DNA from: Trichomonas tenax | Lineage: Eukaryota > Parabasalia > Trichomonadida > Trichomonadidae | Direction of reading: 5' to 3' | Assembly: GCA_023091735.1 (NCBI GenBank) | Contig: JALKBU010001192.1 | Coordinates: 1-15,096, forward strand | DNA: 15,096 nucleotides | In this document: positions 1-8,496 of the stretch, piece after piece | Position numbering within the stretch: the first letter of the stretch is position 1 | Layout of the letters: each line of letters starts with the position of its first letter | Position numbers and translations under genes: made by a program | Notes under the pieces: generated by a model | Databases searched by the model: none | What the model saw: only the letters and a program-made list of their open reading frames with translations | What the model was told of the DNA's origin: nothing

Positions 1-63
1 CGACATTGACCAATGTTTATGTAAGAATAAAAATAAATAAAATTTAAAATTAACTTAGTTTTT

Positions 64-101
64 CCCACTATATATATTAGTTATTGTCCCCACTATATAT
101 A
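64..101. repeat. Direct repeat of CCCACTATATATA, 25-bp period
   Basis: Two identical 13-base copies start 25 bp apart, at 64-76 and 89-101. Both sit in an otherwise AT-rich spacer and each begins with a C run. Function unknown; it may be simple sequence drift, or a duplicated binding site or insertion footprint. Confidence 0.6.
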
Positions 102-663
102 GTTACAAAAATTGTCATACACCCCCCTTGCTTATACTACTACACTTCGAGTTCGATTACAGACACTTTCTAAGCGGAGATATTCATTTCCATGATGCAG
201 ATATATCAGTGGTTTAAAAATTTCCTATAGTTACCTCTTGAAGAATAACTTTTGATATTTTTATAACAAATTCTGACTATAATCATTGATAATTTTAGCA
301 TCAGCACACCTATCAAATGATGAATTTTAAGTGCTCATTGATATATTTCGGTAATTTTTGATTTCTTTTAATCATTCTTTTAGATGATAGCAGTGGTCTT
401 GGATAATCGATTTCTTAACTCAAAACTAGATTTACACAAATGATTTTTTCATTCAAATATATTTAAAAACAGCTTTTGAACTTTTTCCAGTAAATCAAGC
501 AACTTAGGTATACAATGGTGTATCATTTTCAGATGAAAATCAAATTTGAATACAAGTTTTGAGATATTTAAAAGAGATTGAAGTCTGAAATTTTGAATAT
601 AAGCTTTATTGTAAGTTCTCTGTTTATATTAAGAATAAAATGAAGTTTTCGAATTTTAAACGT

Positions 664-674
664 TCATTCAATGT
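664..674 (+). promoter_or_regulatory. Initiator-like TCATTC/TCAATG before the coiled-coil gene
   Basis: TCATTC (664-669) and the overlapping TCAATG (668-673) resemble the trichomonad initiator TCA+1, in which transcription begins at the A. Either A would leave a leader of only 5-9 nt before the ATG at 675. Initiator use with very short leaders is established for Trichomonas; its use here is inferred. Confidence 0.5.
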
Positions 675-2360
675 ATGGATGTTTTAAAGAGAATTTCGCA
701 AGCGATGAAGGAAAAAGATGCAGAGATTAGTGATCTCGAGCACAAAGTGAATAAATTGGCAGTGACAATTAGCAATAATTTCGCATATTCGGAAAATCAG
801 AATTCAAAAATTAAAAATTTAATGGATTATCATGGTAAAATAACAGCCCAAATAGTTAAACTGCAGTCAAGTAAAGCTAATCTGGATAACAAATTAGCAA
901 GAATTTCAGAAAAATCAGATCAATTATCAATTCAATTGGCAACTGTCTCAGAAGAACACCAAAACTTGTATTTCTATTATGAGACACTCAAAAATGATTT
1001 AGACAAGAAAAATGATGAACATAACAAAGCAATAGATGAAGTTGAAAAGAAAAATAATGAAAGAATATCTGATTTGATTATAAGAAAGAATGCAGCAAAA
1101 GATAGGATAAAAGAGATAACATCGAAGACATCAGGAATCAAGGCAATTATAAAAAAAGCTAAAGCAAACACAGAGTTAGAAATGAAAAAGATAAAACTAA
1201 AATCGGGAACAGATAAAAAATTTATTCAACAAAGAATCGAAGAAATATCGAATGAAAATAAAGCATTAAAAAGCGAGTTAATGACAAAAACAAAGCAAAG
1301 AGATGTAGATATAAGGAAAACATATGAAGAACTATCAGATAAAAGAAAATCGGTATCAAATGATATGAATTTGATTCAGGAAGAATATGAAACTCAAATT
1401 CGCATTTTAGAGATGAAAAGAGACGAAAAATCAAACAGAAAAGCAGCAGTTGAAGCGAAATATAATAGAAGAGCACCTTCAATGGAAAATACATATGATA
1501 GAGATTTTATAACAAAAGAAAATGCAAGAAATGAAAGATTATTAGATAGCATTCGTTGCAAAGCTTTAAAGTATAAAGATAATATAAAACAAGGACAAAT
1601 ACTCCTCAAAGCATTGGAAGTTGACTATAAAACAATTAAAGACAATATAGATAATGTTATAAAACAGAAAACAGAAAAAGAAAAGCAATGGAAAGAAGGA
1701 TCTCAAAAAGCTGAAGATTTCGAGAACGAGAAAAATGCGGAAAGATCAAAATTAGAAGAAAAGACACGTAAAAACAAACAGAAGTTGATTGAAGCAAGAT
1801 ATATTAACGAAAACTCTGATTTGCAGATTAAAGAACTTGAATTCCAAAGAAATAAACTAATAATAGATATCAAAGAATCCAAAAGACATAACAAGAAAAT
1901 TGCTCAAAGATATGCATTACTGCAACATTATGTTGAAACATTCACAGCAAAGATCAAAGAGAAGAGAATCGAGAATATGAATAAAGCATTTACTGCTCAA
2001 ATAGCTCCTAAACAAACTGCAGCAGAAACAAAAGTAACAAGTAATTATAAAACAGAACACAATGATTTTGATTCTTTGATAATGGAATCAACAGAAAGCA
2101 CAAATCAGTTGAATGAAATAGAAGATTTAGAATCATTAAACAGCATCAGCACTCTTCCTGAGATGAGAATGATGGTCAAAGATGCAAAGAGTGAATTAGA
2201 TAAATATGTTATGCAATTGGAAGAAGAAAAAATTAAGTTAGAAGAGTTAAAAGTTGAACATGAAAAACTCATCGAATACAACAAAGAACTTCAAGAGCAA
2301 ACAGAACATCTCAAAGTAATGAACGAAGAAATCATTTCTTTGCGTAGAAACAGAATATAA
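675..2360 (+). CDS. Large coiled-coil protein, function unknown
   Basis: I do not recognise a family. The 561-residue product is very rich in Lys, Glu, Asn, Ile and Leu, with heptad-like spacing of hydrophobics over most of residues 1-435 and again over about 508-561. These two parts are joined by a less regular, Ser/Thr-rich linker (about 440-505). No signal peptide, membrane segment or catalytic motif is visible, so a cytoplasmic or cytoskeletal structural role is likely but inferred. The start is set by the initiator-like motif just upstream and by the open frame; ATGs at 671 (other frame) and 675 lie 4 bp apart. A UAAA at 2364-2367, just past the TAA stop, fits a trichomonad poly(A) signal. 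The gene is convergent with SPAG6, 113 bp away. Similarity to named coiled-coil proteins would probably be compositional only. Confidence 0.85.
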   Translation: MDVLKRISQAMKEKDAEISDLEHKVNKLAVTISNNFAYSENQNSKIKNLMDYHGKITAQIVKLQSSKANLDNKLARISEKSDQLSIQLATVSEEHQNLYFYYETLKNDLDKKNDEHNKAIDEVEKKNNERISDLIIRKNAAKDRIKEITSKTSGIKAIIKKAKANTELEMKKIKLKSGTDKKFIQQRIEEISNENKALKSELMTKTKQRDVDIRKTYEELSDKRKSVSNDMNLIQEEYETQIRILEMKRDEKSNRKAAVEAKYNRRAPSMENTYDRDFITKENARNERLLDSIRCKALKYKDNIKQGQILLKALEVDYKTIKDNIDNVIKQKTEKEKQWKEGSQKAEDFENEKNAERSKLEEKTRKNKQKLIEARYINENSDLQIKELEFQRNKLIIDIKESKRHNKKIAQRYALLQHYVETFTAKIKEKRIENMNKAFTAQIAPKQTAAETKVTSNYKTEHNDFDSLIMESTESTNQLNEIEDLESLNSISTLPEMRMMVKDAKSELDKYVMQLEEEKIKLEELKVEHEKLIEYNKELQEQTEHLKVMNEEIISLRRNRI

Positions 2361-2363
2361 GAA

Positions 2364-2367
2364 TAAA
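2364..2367 (+). terminator. UAAA poly(A)-type signal after coiled-coil gene
   Basis: TAAA lies 3 nt after the TAA stop codon. In Trichomonas a UAAA at or close to the stop codon serves as the polyadenylation signal. The motif is short and common in AT-rich DNA, so position is the main support. Confidence 0.4.
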
Positions 2368-2473
2368 CATTGTAAGTATTTTTTTAATAAATTGAAAGAA
2401 AGAATTAAAAAATGAATGAATGAGTAAATGTATATTTTAATAAAGAGCAAATTTTAATAAAAAACCGAATATA

Positions 2474-3994
2474 TTATTGGCCAAATTGTTCGATATCAGT
2501 AAGAATAGTCTCCTTGAAGTCTGGGGAGTAGAATTTAACCGCTTGTTCTGGATAGCACGCGTTGATAACGTCGACATACTCTTTGATCTTTGTTCCAGGC
2601 TTTGCCTGAACCTTCTGAACAGCCGCGAAACCTCCATTCTGGATGAATGGAACGCGCATCTTCGGGTTCTTCGGGATAAGTTTTGAGATCTGTTCGAGGA
2701 CGAATTCTAAAACATTGTCTGGGCTGTTTGAAATGACTTTCTCGAGTGCTTCGATTATTGTGCACTTCTGAATGATGAGTTCCATCGCGCGGTCGGTTTT
2801 CTGTATAAGGTCCTTCGATGCATCCTTCCTGATGCGCTCGTTGAGTAATAATGTGAGTACATTAAGTTTAGCGAGTGCTGCAGCAGTGTCTGATGTGTGT
2901 TTTCCGAGCTGTCCGAGTGTCCAAGCAGCAGCGGCCTTTGTCTGATCAGACTTCGCCTGAACGAAGACATTCAAGCAGACATCGGCGGCACCGGACTGAA
3001 GCAAAACTGTTGCCAAGCTCTGTGAGAATGATGCGATGAAGCCAATGGACATGACACCGTAAATTGGGTCGTTGCCCTGATCTGGCTTCAAGTACTGGAC
3101 GAGAGCGACTGCGCCGCCTTCTGTGATGATCCTCTGTGAAAGTTCCTGCGTGTGCTTGCATATTTCTCTGATGAGCGTTGCTGCGGCCTTGCGAACTTCC
3201 AGTTCTTTGTCACGAAGGCAGAGCAAAACGTGTGGGAAGATTCCTGCGTTAACAATTTGCTCAGCACTTTCAACTTGGTGCTTTGCGATGTGTGAAAGTG
3301 TAGAGCATGCGACTGTACGTAATTTCGGATCCTGATCTTTGATCAGTGGTGCGATAATTTCGATTCCATTTGCTTCGATGATAAAGTTGCTTAATTCTGC
3401 GTCGTGTTTAGCGATATCGCCAATAGCAGCGATAGCGATTCTCTTTAATGACAAATCGTTGCTTTGTGTTGAAGTAATTAATAACGGAACTCCTTGAGCG
3501 TCAACGACAGCGTGTGCGAGCTCAGGAGTATGTGTAGCGATAGAACCCAATGCAATGGCCGCGGATTCACGGACCCTTGTGTCATAGGACTGAAGACAAC
3601 AGACAATCGGACCTAATGCGCCATTTTCGACGACTTTTTCAGCCAATTCAGGAGAATGCTTAGAGACTGTCCTGAGGACGAAGCAGGCGTTCTTCTGATA
3701 GCTCAAATCTTCTTCAGAAGAAAGTCCGTTCACGATATCGACTAAAATTCCATCATCAACGATTTGTTGGGCGATGTTTTCGTCGTAGTTCGCTAGTCTA
3801 CCGAGTGCCAAAGCTGTAGATTGCTGAATGGATGGAACATCGTCGAGTAAAAGAGGATGAAGAATATTAAGAACGCGAAGTTTTAACAAACGATCGACAT
3901 TTTCTGAGCGACTCGCTGCTTCTGCGACAGTACGAACGAAGTTTTTCCTGCATTGTTCAAAGTTCGCAAAATCTTTGTCTAATTGCGCACTCAT
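2474..3994 (-). CDS. SPAG6: SPAG6/PF16 armadillo-repeat flagellar central-pair protein
   Basis: The 506-residue product matches the SPAG6/PF16 family along its whole length (human SPAG6 is about 509 aa). Visible landmarks are IQQSTALALGRLANY near residue 55, repeated KHSPELAE/KHTQELSQ units ending each armadillo repeat, LIREICKHT in the centre, AAAAWTLGQLGKHT near residue 355, and the C-terminal block with NACYPEQAVKFYSPDF. Eight or so armadillo repeats fill the protein. In other flagellates it sits on the C1 microtubule of the axonemal central pair and is needed for its stability and for normal beating. No intron, frameshift or missing segment is seen. The ATG at 3994 gives the family N-terminus and follows a TCACTTT initiator after a 34-nt leader. 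The coding region is richer in GC than its flanks. Confidence 0.96.
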   Translation of the reverse strand: MSAQLDKDFANFEQCRKNFVRTVAEAASRSENVDRLLKLRVLNILHPLLLDDVPSIQQSTALALGRLANYDENIAQQIVDDGILVDIVNGLSSEEDLSYQKNACFVLRTVSKHSPELAEKVVENGALGPIVCCLQSYDTRVRESAAIALGSIATHTPELAHAVVDAQGVPLLITSTQSNDLSLKRIAIAAIGDIAKHDAELSNFIIEANGIEIIAPLIKDQDPKLRTVACSTLSHIAKHQVESAEQIVNAGIFPHVLLCLRDKELEVRKAAATLIREICKHTQELSQRIITEGGAVALVQYLKPDQGNDPIYGVMSIGFIASFSQSLATVLLQSGAADVCLNVFVQAKSDQTKAAAAWTLGQLGKHTSDTAAALAKLNVLTLLLNERIRKDASKDLIQKTDRAMELIIQKCTIIEALEKVISNSPDNVLEFVLEQISKLIPKNPKMRVPFIQNGGFAAVQKVQAKPGTKIKEYVDVINACYPEQAVKFYSPDFKETILTDIEQFGQ

Positions 3995-4387
3995 TTATTT
4001 TTTTAAAAAACGTATTTGGATGAAAAGTGACAATATTCATTTTTATTGCATTTTTAATCATTAATTATTATAGATATTGGTTTTATGAACAAATTTTTAC
4101 TTTTTAGTGTTTTTCTACATGAAAGAATTAAGTTTAGAGAGTTTTATTATATGTCTAATTATTAATTCAATATATTTAATTCTGTATTTATATCAAAATT
4201 AATCATTAATGTTGAAATTATTTTTGATTAAATATTTATTGTAAATTCAATGAATTGCATAACGAAATCAATTTGCAACGGCTACAGACGCTATCCTTTT
4301 GATTTTGTCAGTTTTTTTTTAATTTCGAAATAATATTGAGAAATTAAGGAGATTTCATTTCAAAACATCTTTATAACATCAATACTA
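3995..4387. other. AT-rich spacer upstream of SPAG6
   Basis: Apart from the SPAG6 initiator at 4020-4031, I see no gene, RNA or repeat here. A slightly GC-richer stretch around 4260-4300 has no sustained frame. Confidence 0.5.
4020..4031 (-). promoter_or_regulatory. Initiator TCACTTT of the SPAG6 gene
   Basis: Read on the minus strand this is GTCACTTTTCAT. It contains TCACTTT, the trichomonad initiator consensus, with the presumed start A at 4028, 34 nt before the ATG. The same 12 bases occur at the MOB1 start (9627-9638). Confidence 0.6.
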
Positions 4388-4545
4388 TGATATTTTTGCA
4401 TAATTTCATTATGTTCGTTTTTTGAAGCAACAAGGAGTGGTTTCCATCCACTTCAAAATGAATTTCTTTTTGCTGATGATTTGTATCAGTTCATTCTTAT
4501 TTTGCTCCTAACGACCTGGCTTTGCACCATTCGATTACAAAAAGT
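4388..4545 (-). pseudogene. Decayed ankyrin-repeat gene fragment
   Basis: On the minus strand one frame reads SGWKPLLVASKNEHNEI (about 4400-4450). This is the core of an ankyrin repeat as found in trichomonad ankyrin proteins, which usually read GWTPL-ASxNGHxEVV. Upstream, in a different frame, the text NKNELIQIISKKKF (about 4455-4500) resembles the inter-repeat part of the same protein type. Stops and at least one frame change separate the pieces, and no start is left. This is a short relic of a very large family; a chance match is possible but the tryptophan-proline-leucine block is characteristic. Confidence 0.5.
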
Positions 4546-4588
4546 ATTGTACTCAAACAATTTTTTATTGCTTTCTACGTTGAGTTAG

Positions 4589-5070
4589 TTACGCTGTAAC
4601 AAATGGTGAAAGCTGATAAATACTTTTCCCTTCTATTTTTAAGTAAGTACCACACTTTTGGTTGGGAAGCAGATATTGATTACAATGGTTTCTTGGTGTG
4701 ACTTGAAAGCCACAAAAAGTCTTTCTTTCATAATAATTACTGGTATAAACATGTGCCAATTTTGATGCAGCTAAAAACACATTTGTAGAATTCTGGAAAA
4801 CATACGAGCAAACAGTAATTGTTGTAAGATTGCGACAAAAAGTGAATACTTCATTACCAATATATGTTAGGTGGGGTGGAAGAGTAATGTTTGAAAATGC
4901 TTGAAAATGGATCATCGTTAATACCGAACCGCATTCAAAAGAGATACTGTTGAGATTTAAGCATCCATAGAAAGCATGATGTTGTATTGAAGCAATACTC
5001 GATGGTATAACAATTTTTTTCCAAGACTTCTACTAAATGCAAATGCAAGATCAAATATACTAACAAACAT
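4589..5070 (-). pseudogene. BspA-like leucine-rich-repeat surface protein, C-terminal remnant
   Basis: The frame from about 5030 down to the TAA at 4589-4591 encodes TpLRR/BspA-type repeats: IVIPSSIASIQHHAFYGC, then ITLPPHLTYIGNEVFTFC, then a typical C-terminal end with YVFQNSTNVFLAAS and YERKTFCGFQVT. Intact relatives are large, multi-repeat and often surface-exposed proteins thought to bind host or bacterial ligands. Two in-frame stops at 5030-5035 close the frame. Beyond a run of seven T (5014-5020) the repeat text continues in another frame (LAFAFSRSLGK), so a homopolymer length change broke it. The N-terminal repeats are absent. The distal 108 codons remain open from an internal ATG at 4915, but the piece is too short to be a functional LRR protein. 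Confidence 0.75.
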
Positions 5071-5163
5071 TGTATTGTTATAATATGAAGATATATTAAA
5101 TTATGAAAATTTAAGAATTGTTTTACACTAGATGTATAGTTATCAATTTTCTCATAGAGAATA

Positions 5164-5925
5164 TCATGCAGTTAGGGAAAAGTAATTTTGATAATTCCAT
5201 TCCCTGTATGGCCTTTCATTTGGACCATTTGGAGATGGAAACGATTGACTCCCAGAATATATAGATATGTTTGAGAAGTAATTGTTATTAACATAATTTG
5301 AACCTCCTGCACCTTGTCCGCCATAAGTAATGGTTCACACAGCTATTTTTGCTGATGAAGAAAATCCACCACCATTTCCACCTTGAAAAGGTTGACCAGC
5401 CTAACCAGGGCTTCCATTTGTTGGAGGTGATCCAGCTACAGAACCACCTCCACTATGTGTGGAATATGTTCTATCATTCGAACATGTATATCCTTGTCCT
5501 GCAATTCCACCACTACCTCCATTTATTAACGTTCCGGGTGAACCTGGCTGACCAAAATATGAATTAGTTTCCTGTGATGGACATGAAGAATCTGCTGGAC
5601 AACCATTTCTTGCATGACATGAACCTCCTCCACCAGCATAAAGATATAACTTCGAATTTTGTGTAATTTTATAAGTTCCTGCTACGTAACCACCTTTACC
5701 ACCAACATCACTGCTACTATAGTTCCCTCCTTGTGATTCCCATGCTTCTATTCGATAAATTCCGGGAGAAATAAAAATTTCGAAATAGTTGCAACTCGTT
5801 GATTCACAAGAGCGAAACACAGCAGAATCACCTGAGATATCATACAACGAAGAATCTCCAGAATTGACTATGAGGTGATTTTCAATGGTTTCTGTTAGTT
5901 ACAGTCGTCAGATTTCCATTTTAAG
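5164..5925 (-). pseudogene. Glycine-rich (ALK/LTK-type domain) protein relic
   Basis: One minus-strand frame from 5898 to 5164 spells a glycine-rich domain: NYFEIFISPGIYRIEAWESQ, GGKGGYVAGTYKI, NSKLYLYAGGGGS, several GG-rich loops, then GGFSSSAKIAV, GGQGAGGSNYVNNNYF and SPNGPNE near the end. This is the layout of the glycine-rich ALK/LTK-like domain expanded in trichomonads, where it is probably extracellular. The frame is interrupted by TAG at 5401-5403 and TGA at 5335-5337 before a final TGA at 5164-5166. At the 5' side a TAA (5899-5901) ends the frame, but NGNLTTVTNRN continues the protein in another frame (about 5890-5925), so there is also a frameshift. No start codon or signal peptide is left. 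The longest open part covers 5401-5847. Confidence 0.75.
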
Positions 5926-6543
5926 AATGACAATAGTTTATTTTTTATGAAGTGGCATTTTTATTTTTTTATTAAGAAAACTTTTTTAAAAAGTTTGTTA
6001 AAGATGCAACCTAATGTTTTAGTCATTATTGATAATATTTCCTCCCATAAATTTAAATCCAACAATTATAAAATCAAAACAATGGATATTTCAAACAACT
6101 TCATGCTATTTTATCAAAGTTTAAATAATGGAAAATAGATGATAAACTCTGAAAAAGAGTGAAGCTTGTAAATGCTTCACCAGATTTGATTTGAGTCAAT
6201 TTGTTTCAAAAGGAAACTGCATTAAGATTATGACACCGAAAAACTTGATTGTTAAATCGTTGTGACAATCTTTCAAACATCGAAGAAGCATAGGATGTCG
6301 CAAGGTAACACTCACACCCGCTTGTAATTATTCCATGCTAGGAAATTACTGCAAATTTCTCCATATTTTGAAAAGTTTTGATTCGATGCTTTAATATTCA
6401 TAAGTTTAATATAGTGGCTCATATTGATTAATTCAATAGTTTAAGTATATTCATATATTAAATCTGTCATGAAAAAATCAAAGTGAAAATTTATCACAGG
6501 GGTTAAATCCGCCACCCCCTACATAATCAAAAATTTGACCTAA
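5926..6543. other. Spacer upstream of Crooked neck gene
   Basis: A 63-codon open frame (5947-6138, +) has no recognisable similarity and low-complexity AT-rich coding, so I do not call it. Two small dyads are present: AAACTTTTT-T-AAAAAGTTT at 5978-5996, and GTGAAGC/GCTTCAC with an 8-nt loop at 6159-6180. TCAAAAATT at 6527-6535 is a weak initiator candidate for the next gene. Confidence 0.5.
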
Positions 6544-8496
6544 ATGTTGACTCCGATTAAGATCCAAAGCAGGACACCGGCCGTGATTCAGCTTACGGCG
6601 GAACAGATCGTTCTCGAGTCAGTTTCGCGCATCAAAGACAGGCCGCAGCTTATCGGCAAAGATAAAGCTTCCGAAGTCGAAAACGCAGACCTTATTTTTA
6701 GGCGCAGACAGGGCTGGGAACAGAGTGTGAGAAGAAACCTCTGTTCATACCACACATTCATTAGATACGCTGTTTGGGAAGAACAAATTGGCGAAATCGA
6801 GAATTCTCGCAATGTTTTCGAGAGAGGTCTCAGATTTACTGAATTTAAGGAACCAATTGTCTGGAATTGTTACGTAGATATGGAAATTAGACACAAACAA
6901 TTCAATTATGCACGAAATATATATGAAAGAGCCATCACATTGCTTCCGAGATACGATGAATTTTGGTTGAAATACGCTCAATTAGAAATCAGCCTTTCTA
7001 ATTTCGAAAATGCAAGAAAAATCTTCCAAAGATGGCTCGCATGGGAACCTCCTGCACACGCGTTTCTTACATTTGTCGAATTCGAAACAAAGATCAAAGA
7101 ATTTTCACGTGCTAGATCAGTTTTCGAAAGATTGCTTATAATTCATCCATTTCCAGAGAGTTATTTGAGATATGCAGATTTTGAGATTAAGTTACACCAG
7201 CCAGGTCGTGCAAGGAACATTTTCGAACGCGGTTTAAATCTTTTTGGAGAGAAAAACTTAGATGAACAGTTCCTTATTAGATTCGCCGAATTTGAAGAAA
7301 GCCAGAACGAAATTGATCGTGCACGTGCAATTTATAAGTTAGGACTCTCAAAATTGCCAGAAACATCATCACATGACATTTATCCATCATATCTCCAATT
7401 CGAGAAAAGATTCGGTGGAAATACACAAATCGAAGACGCTGTTATTGATAAAAAGCGCGCCCAATATAAAGCATTCTTAATAGAGAACCCTAATGACTAC
7501 GACACATGGTTTGAGCTTTGCCAGTTGCTTGCAGAAAGCTCAAGAATTGATGAAGCAAAAATGTCGTTCCAAGATGCAGAATCACACAAACCTCCAATCG
7601 AAGAAAAAGAACAATGGAGCAAATACGTTCAAGTCTGCCTTCAGCACGCAATGTTTGAAGAGAAGATCGCTCAGAATATGGAAAATGCGCGTGAAGCATA
7701 CACAAAACTGATATCAACAGCTCCCAATAAGAAATTCACATTCTCCAGGATGTGGATTATGTACGCGTTTTTCGAAGTTAGACAAGGAAATGTGGAACTC
7801 GCAAGAAAAGTGTTTGGCACAGCTCTTGGCATTTGCAAGAAACACGATCTCAAGTGCTGCTCTATTTATAGATCATACATAGAAATGGAAGGTATTCTTC
7901 AAAACTTTGCAACAGTTAGAAAGTTGTATGAAGAATTCATCAAGAACGAACCACAGTATTTGTTGGCATGGACGAGATTTGCTATGTTTGAAGCCAGATA
8001 TGGAAGAACAGAAGAAGACGAGAACGCTGGTATCAACAGAGCAAGAGAGATCCTTGAACAAGCTGTTAATTGCCAAGATATTGTTGAGAAGGATTTAATC
8101 TGGTCAACATACATCGATTTCGAGTCACATATCGGAAATCTCGACAAAGTCACAAGTTTGTACGAAGAATTCACTAAGTCCAGCAAGGTTAAATTCGAAA
8201 CGTGGAGAGATTGGATTTCATTCGAAGCAGGAACTAAAGGTGATATCGACTTTGCAAGAATATTGTTCAAGCAGGCAGAAGAAGTCATGTCTGATGATAA
8301 GCAATCGCGTTCTAAGCTCAGGCACCTTAGAGTTGAGTTTGAAGAAGAGTTCGGTGACAAAGAAACACAAGACGCTGCAGTTGCTGCTCTTCCGAAAGAA
8401 GTCAGCGGAGAAATCATTTTCCCAGAAGAAGGCGAAGATGCTGCCACAAATCTTCTCGCTGCTGCAGATAGTTGGAAATTGGAAAATGACGAGTAA
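6544..8496 (+). CDS. Crooked neck-like / Clf1 (Syf3) splicing factor
   Basis: The 650-residue protein is built of HAT (half-a-TPR) repeats from about residue 60 to 610, each with the W/Y-x-x-Y/F-E pattern followed by AR-x-I/V-F/Y-E-R. Diagnostic segments are LTAEQIVLES at the N-terminus, ARNIYERAITLLPRYDEFW, IFQRWLAWEP, SRARSVFERLLIIHP, IEDAVIDKKR, and KKFTFSRMWIMYAFFEVRQ. They align in order with CRNKL1/Clf1 (yeast Clf1 687 aa), so this is the family member and not a generic TPR protein. Clf1 is a scaffold of the Prp19 (NTC) complex and joins the spliceosome at activation. The start at 6544 gives the family N-terminus and lies 15 nt after a weak initiator-like TCA. The C-terminus is acidic. 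No intron or lesion is seen. Confidence 0.95.
   Translation: MLTPIKIQSRTPAVIQLTAEQIVLESVSRIKDRPQLIGKDKASEVENADLIFRRRQGWEQSVRRNLCSYHTFIRYAVWEEQIGEIENSRNVFERGLRFTEFKEPIVWNCYVDMEIRHKQFNYARNIYERAITLLPRYDEFWLKYAQLEISLSNFENARKIFQRWLAWEPPAHAFLTFVEFETKIKEFSRARSVFERLLIIHPFPESYLRYADFEIKLHQPGRARNIFERGLNLFGEKNLDEQFLIRFAEFEESQNEIDRARAIYKLGLSKLPETSSHDIYPSYLQFEKRFGGNTQIEDAVIDKKRAQYKAFLIENPNDYDTWFELCQLLAESSRIDEAKMSFQDAESHKPPIEEKEQWSKYVQVCLQHAMFEEKIAQNMENAREAYTKLISTAPNKKFTFSRMWIMYAFFEVRQGNVELARKVFGTALGICKKHDLKCCSIYRSYIEMEGILQNFATVRKLYEEFIKNEPQYLLAWTRFAMFEARYGRTEEDENAGINRAREILEQAVNCQDIVEKDLIWSTYIDFESHIGNLDKVTSLYEEFTKSSKVKFETWRDWISFEAGTKGDIDFARILFKQAEEVMSDDKQSRSKLRHLRVEFEEEFGDKETQDAAVAALPKEVSGEIIFPEEGEDAATNLLAAADSWKLENDE

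Larger units (their letters stand above)
1..674. other. AT-rich spacer, no gene recognised
   Basis: No open frame of useful length and no RNA gene was seen on either strand. The stretch is AT-rich with short homopolymers. Its only clear structure is a 13-bp direct repeat, CCCACTATATATA, at 64-76 and 89-101. The last 15 bases hold initiator-like TCA motifs that belong to the next gene. Confidence 0.6.

Noticed and set aside
5947..6138. 63-codon open frame on the plus strand
   Set aside because: No recognisable domain, AT-driven composition, no clear initiator; probably chance.
7899..8447. 182-codon minus-strand open frame inside the Crooked neck gene
   Set aside because: It is antisense to a clearly conserved coding region and shows no domain.
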